From: SVQP01 sp045594445
GTDB lineage: Bacteria; Bacillota; Clostridia; Oscillospirales; CAG-272
Direction of reading: 5' to 3'
Length of the DNA: 16,697 bases
Assembly: GCA_045594445.1 (NCBI GenBank)
Contig: JAZNYL010000061.1
Span: 1-16,697 of the forward strand
Part shown: piece after piece, positions 13,874 through 16,697 of the stretch
Layout of the letters: the number at the start of each line of letters is the position of its first letter
How positions within the stretch are numbered: the first letter of the stretch is position 1
The notes under the pieces: model-generated
The model's database searches: none
The model's input: the letters and a program-made list of their open reading frames with translations, nothing else
Told to the model about the DNA's origin: nothing
Program-made: the position numbers and the translations under genes

Positions 13874-14280
13874 GAAAGTTTTTGATCACTGTCACCCAAA
13901 CGGACCACCCCCACAGGATGAAAGTTTGGGTCGAGCCTTTTCAAAGGCTCGCAGGTCGAGGGCAGAGCCCTCGTCGCGCCCGCAGGCGCGAAATCTCTTT
14001 TACGGCCTTTTTGGTTCTTTTTGGGCCTCTTTGCTCAAAAAGAACGGAGAAAACTTTATCAATGTAACACATCCTAACCCTTCACCCGCTTTCTTCTTTG
14101 ACACCGCGGGCGCAAAGAAGAAAGCTTGGCAAAGAAGAAACGCCGAGTAAATATTTCGCCTCTGCGGAGGCGACGAGGGCTTCGCGCCCTCGACCTGCGC
14201 CGCCTTTTGAAAAAGGCGGGCGAAAACTTTCATCCTGTGGGGGTGAACCGTTGGGGTGTCGGCGAGCGAAACTTTCATCC
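13874..14280. repeat. Composite repeat II: inverted pair of modular hairpin units
   Basis: Each end has two GAAAGTTT boxes about 45 bases apart (13874 and 13920 on the left; 14224-14231 and 14269-14276 on the right, inverted). Modules going inward from the left are GAGCCTTT/AAAGGCTC (13933-13950), GAGGGC/GCCCTC (13958-13972), CGCGCC/GGCGCG (13975-13990) and GTTCTTTTTG/CAAAAAGAAC. The right half has CGCCTC/GAGGCG, GAGGGC/GCCCTC and CCGCCTTTT/AAAAGGCGG (14200-14219). A core at 14041-14147 matches 16311-16417 in reverse complement at 105 of 107 positions by eye. It fills the gap between the divergent RNHCP and transketolase promoters and carries no gene. Confidence 0.82.
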
Positions 14281-14308
14281 TGTGGAGGCGAAACTTCCGT
14301 TCTTTGCC

Positions 14309-14338
14309 TTGACAAGCATCCCCGGCGGGTGGTATAAT
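14309..14338 (+). promoter_or_regulatory. Sigma-A promoter of the transketolase operon
   Basis: TTGACA (14309-14314) and TATAAT (14333-14338) are 18 bases apart. The leader is only about 30 bases and shows no attenuator. The promoter lies just outside the end of composite repeat II. Confidence 0.85.
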
Positions 14339-14375
14339 AAAGTGACAAAACGTTGCAACGAAAGGGGAAAGTCCC

Positions 14376-15206
14376 ATGAACACAGAAAAGCTGCAAATGC
14401 TAAAGGAAAAGGCTACGGCCATCCGTCTTGGCGTGCTGGAAGGCACGCACGCTGCCAAATCGGGTCACCCGGGCGGATCCATGTCGATCTCCGACCTCTT
14501 GGCATACCTGTATTTTGATCACATGAACATTGATCCCGCAAATCCCAAGGACGAAAACCGCGACAGACTGGTGCTGTCCAAGGGCCACTGCGCACCCGCA
14601 CTCTATGCGGCGCTTGCAGAGCGCGGATATTTTGATAAGGCTCTGCTGGGCACTCTGCGTCAGCACGATTCCATTCTGCAGGGCCATCCCGATATGAAGC
14701 ATATCCCCGGCGTGGATATGTCCACCGGCTCTCTTGGCCTTGGATTCTCCGCTGCTTGCGGTATGGCGTTGGCTGCCAAGATCGACGGCAAGGACTATCG
14801 TACCTATGCCATCGTGGGCGACGGCGAGAGCGAGGAAGGCCAGATCTGGGAGGCTTGCATGTTTGCAGCCCACTACGCGCTGGATAACCTCTGCCTGATC
14901 ATCGACTATAACGGCCTGCAGATCGACGGCCCCGTTGCCGAAGTCATCGGCCCCGCACCCTTTGAGCCCAAGTTGGAGGCGTTCGGATTTTTCGTACAGA
15001 CCATCGACGGTCACGACTTTGAACAGATCGAAGAGGCTCTGGAAAAGGCCAAGGCTGTCAAGGGCGCACCCAGTGCCATCGTAATGAACACGACCAAGGG
15101 CAAGGGCGTTTCCTTTATGGAAAATCAGGTCAAGTGGCACGGCTCTGCTCCGAACGACGAGCAGTATGCAACCGCTGTGGCCGAGCTGAGCGCAAAGGAG
15201 GACTGA
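14376..15206 (+). CDS. Transketolase, N-terminal (TPP-binding) subunit
   Basis: This 276-residue protein is the N-terminal half of a split transketolase. It has SGHPGGSMS (29-37, substrate/TPP histidine), KGHCAPALY (69-77), TGSLGLG (118-124), and the TPP/Mg motif GDGESEEGQIWEA (148-160) reaching Asn179 in DYNGLQIDG. With the C-terminal subunit it transfers two-carbon ketol units in the non-oxidative pentose phosphate pathway, making erythrose-4-phosphate and pentoses. Separate subunits are usual in archaea and many anaerobic Firmicutes, so this is not a broken gene. AAAGGGG lies eight bases before the ATG. Four bases separate it from the next subunit. Confidence 0.95.
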   Translation: MNTEKLQMLKEKATAIRLGVLEGTHAAKSGHPGGSMSISDLLAYLYFDHMNIDPANPKDENRDRLVLSKGHCAPALYAALAERGYFDKALLGTLRQHDSILQGHPDMKHIPGVDMSTGSLGLGFSAACGMALAAKIDGKDYRTYAIVGDGESEEGQIWEACMFAAHYALDNLCLIIDYNGLQIDGPVAEVIGPAPFEPKLEAFGFFVQTIDGHDFEQIEEALEKAKAVKGAPSAIVMNTTKGKGVSFMENQVKWHGSAPNDEQYATAVAELSAKED

Positions 15207-15210
15207 GCAG

Positions 15211-16161
15211 ATGTATAAGATTGGCGATAAGGTAGCCACCAGAGATGCATACGGCAAGGCGCTGGTGGAATTTGCAGAGCAATATGATTTCGTGGTGCTG
15301 GATGCCGACCTTGCAGAGGCAACCAAGACGGTCACCTTCAAAAAGGCTTACCCCGACAGATTCTTTGATTGCGGCATTGCCGAGGGCAATATGGTTTGCG
15401 TGGCTGCAGGACTTGCAGCGGCAGGCAAGACCGCGTTCGCGTCCTCGTTTGCCATGTTTGCGGCAGGCAGAGCGTTCGAGCAGGTCAGAAATGCGGTAGG
15501 ATACCCCCACCTCAATGTCAAGATCGGTGCAACGCACGCAGGTCTTGCGGTTGGCGAGGACGGCGCGACTCACCAGTGCCTGGAGGACCTGGCACTGATG
15601 CGCACCATTCCCGGCATGACGGTCATCAACCCCGCAGACGCAGTTGAAGCAAGACTGGCAGTCAAGTGCGCGATCGAGACCGACGGTCCGTTCTATATTC
15701 GTTTCAGCAGAAACCCCCTGCCCGTGGTCAACGACGAGGAGACTTACAAGTTTGAGCTTGGCAAGGGCGTGGTGCTGCGCGACGGCAAGGACGTCACGCT
15801 GGTGGCAACCGGCTACATGGTTTCCATGGCGCTGGAAGCAGCAGAAATTCTGGCAGGCGAGGGAATTGACGCAAGAGTGATCAATATTCATACGCTCAAG
15901 CCGCTGGATGCAGAGCTGATTTGTAAGGCGGCAGCCGAGACCGGCGCGATCGTGACGGCTGAGGAGCATAACGTCATCGGCGGCCTTGGTGCGGCCGTGG
16001 CACAGGCAGTGTGCCAAGGGTGCCCCGTACCCGTGCTGAGCGTGGGTACAGAGGATGCGTTCGGCAGAAGCGGCAAGGTACCTCCGCTGCTGGAGATGTA
16101 TGGCCTGACACCTGCGAATATTGCAGATAAGGCAAAGAAAGTGATTGCACTTAAGAAATAA
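15211..16161 (+). CDS. Transketolase, C-terminal (pyrimidine-binding) subunit
   Basis: This 316-residue protein completes the split enzyme. Catalytic Glu58 is in CGIAEGNM (54-61). It has FASSFAMFAAGRAFEQ (76-91), GATHAGLAVGEDGATHQ (106-122), YIRFSR, and a C-terminal transketolase_C domain with INIHTLKPLD and TAEEHNVIGGLG. The ATG follows a strong AAAGGAGG located in the last codons of the upstream subunit, ensuring matched synthesis. DXP synthase was considered, but that enzyme is a single longer chain. A strong terminator follows the stop. Confidence 0.95.
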   Translation: MYKIGDKVATRDAYGKALVEFAEQYDFVVLDADLAEATKTVTFKKAYPDRFFDCGIAEGNMVCVAAGLAAAGKTAFASSFAMFAAGRAFEQVRNAVGYPHLNVKIGATHAGLAVGEDGATHQCLEDLALMRTIPGMTVINPADAVEARLAVKCAIETDGPFYIRFSRNPLPVVNDEETYKFELGKGVVLRDGKDVTLVATGYMVSMALEAAEILAGEGIDARVINIHTLKPLDAELICKAAAETGAIVTAEEHNVIGGLGAAVAQAVCQGCPVPVLSVGTEDAFGRSGKVPPLLEMYGLTPANIADKAKKVIALKK

Positions 16162-16171
16162 ATAGAATGAT

Positions 16172-16205
16172 AAAACCGCAGGGAATCCCCCTGCGGTTTT
16201 GTTTT
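16172..16205 (+). terminator. Intrinsic terminator of the transketolase operon
   Basis: AAAACCGCAGGG (16172-16183) pairs with CCCTGCGGTTTT (16189-16200) around a 5-base loop, followed by GTTTT. It starts 11 bases after the stop codon. The A-run on the other side could also let it act leftward. Confidence 0.93.
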
Positions 16206-16226
16206 GATTAAAACAACCTCTCTTGT

Positions 16227-16573
16227 GAAAGTTTTTGATCGACCTTTTTTCAAAAAGGTCGCGGGGACTTGGGGCAGCGCCCCAAGTCGCGCCCGCAGGC
16301 GCGACATATTCTCGGCGTTTCTTCTTTGCCAAGCTTTCTTCTTTGCGCCAGCGATGTCAAAGAAGAAAGCGGGTGAAGGGTTAGGATGTGTTACATTGAT
16401 AAAGTTTTCTCCGTTCTTTCTTTGGAAAAGTAGGCCAAAGAAATGAACCATTATTCGCAAGCGAATGAAAGGCCGTATGGAATATTTCGCCTCTGCGGAG
16501 GCGACCAAGGGCTGTGCGCCCTTGGATGGGCAGTCGCTTTTTGAAAAAGGCGACGCAAAAACTTTCATCCTGT
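16227..16573. repeat. Composite repeat III: inverted pair of modular hairpin units
   Basis: The left end GAAAGTTTTTGATCGACC is identical to the left end of composite I, and the right end is an AAACTTTCATCCTGTGGG box (16559-16576). Modules are the GACC hairpin (16251-16270 region), TTGGGGC/GCCCCAA, CGCGCC/GGCGCG, the 107-bp core (16311-16417, inverse of 14041-14147), CGCCTC/GAGGCG, AAGGGC/GCCCTT and GTCGC/GCGAC (16533-16554). No gene is supported inside. From 16576 to the window end I see no convincing feature. Confidence 0.8.
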
Positions 16574-16697
16574 GGGCGGAGCTATCGGCATGGTAGTGAG
16601 TATAATTACCGCATGGTTCTTCTCACTTGTCTCAAGCCCAAAGGAGTGCAAGTAACAGCAGAGGCGTAAACTTTACGACTTGACGCGTAACGCAGAC

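Noticed and set aside
13874..14276. CRISPR-like array from the recurring AAACTTTCATCC boxes
   Set aside because: The boxes are few, in inverted pairs, and the roughly 45-base stretches between them are conserved rather than unique spacers. No cas genes are present.
14376..16161. Frameshifted single transketolase gene
   Set aside because: Each half has its own start and ribosome site, with intact domain boundaries. Split transketolases are normal in many anaerobes.

Overview
The window looks like chromosome from an uncultured anaerobic member of the Clostridia (Bacillota), probably a gut or rumen Oscillospirales/Christensenellales-type lineage. The grounds are textbook sigma-A promoters (TTGACA-17/18-TATAAT) before most operons, AGGAGG-type ribosome sites, a ferredoxin-dependent indolepyruvate oxidoreductase, a lysine riboswitch with meso-DAP dehydrogenase, a split transketolase, and many palindromic intergenic repeats. 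The lineage is inferred from gene content only; no rRNA or marker gene is present.

Layout. 1-352: repeat DNA, with a 222-bp terminal-inverted-repeat element. 353-6804 (minus): six-gene operon reading AMP-dependent acyl-CoA synthetase, iorA, iorB, a multi-pass membrane protein, paaK-type ligase, tandem ACT protein. 6805-7529: promoter plus a composite palindromic repeat. 7530-8077: divergent XRE-type regulator and AbrB/SpoVT-type protein with a shared operator-rich promoter. 8266-11160 (minus): lysine riboswitch, then dapA-dapB-ddh. 11217-13725 (minus): RNHCP zinc-ribbon protein, alpha/beta hydrolase, ruvX, anchored hypothetical protein. 13726-14375: divergent promoters and a second composite repeat. 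14376-16161 (plus): split transketolase, N- and C-terminal subunits. 16162-16697: terminator, third composite repeat, and a short tail with no convincing gene.

How the genes work together. IorAB interconverts aryl-2-oxoacids and aryl-acetyl-CoA with ferredoxin. The two acyl/aryl-CoA ligases link those CoA esters to free acids, the ACT protein probably senses an aromatic amino acid, and the membrane protein may move or buffer a substrate. The lysine operon is controlled by transcription attenuation and makes meso-DAP/lysine by the one-step dehydrogenase variant. Split transketolase supplies erythrose-4-phosphate and pentoses, which also feed aromatic amino acid synthesis.

The most unusual content is non-coding. 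A family of modular, multi-hairpin repeats occurs as three composite inverted-pair elements plus single copies, with stems that change in a compensated way between copies. Two direct copies flank the XRE/AbrB pair, and their shared tail includes the 3' end of ddh. A near-identical 107-bp core lies in opposite orientation on either side of the transketolase genes.
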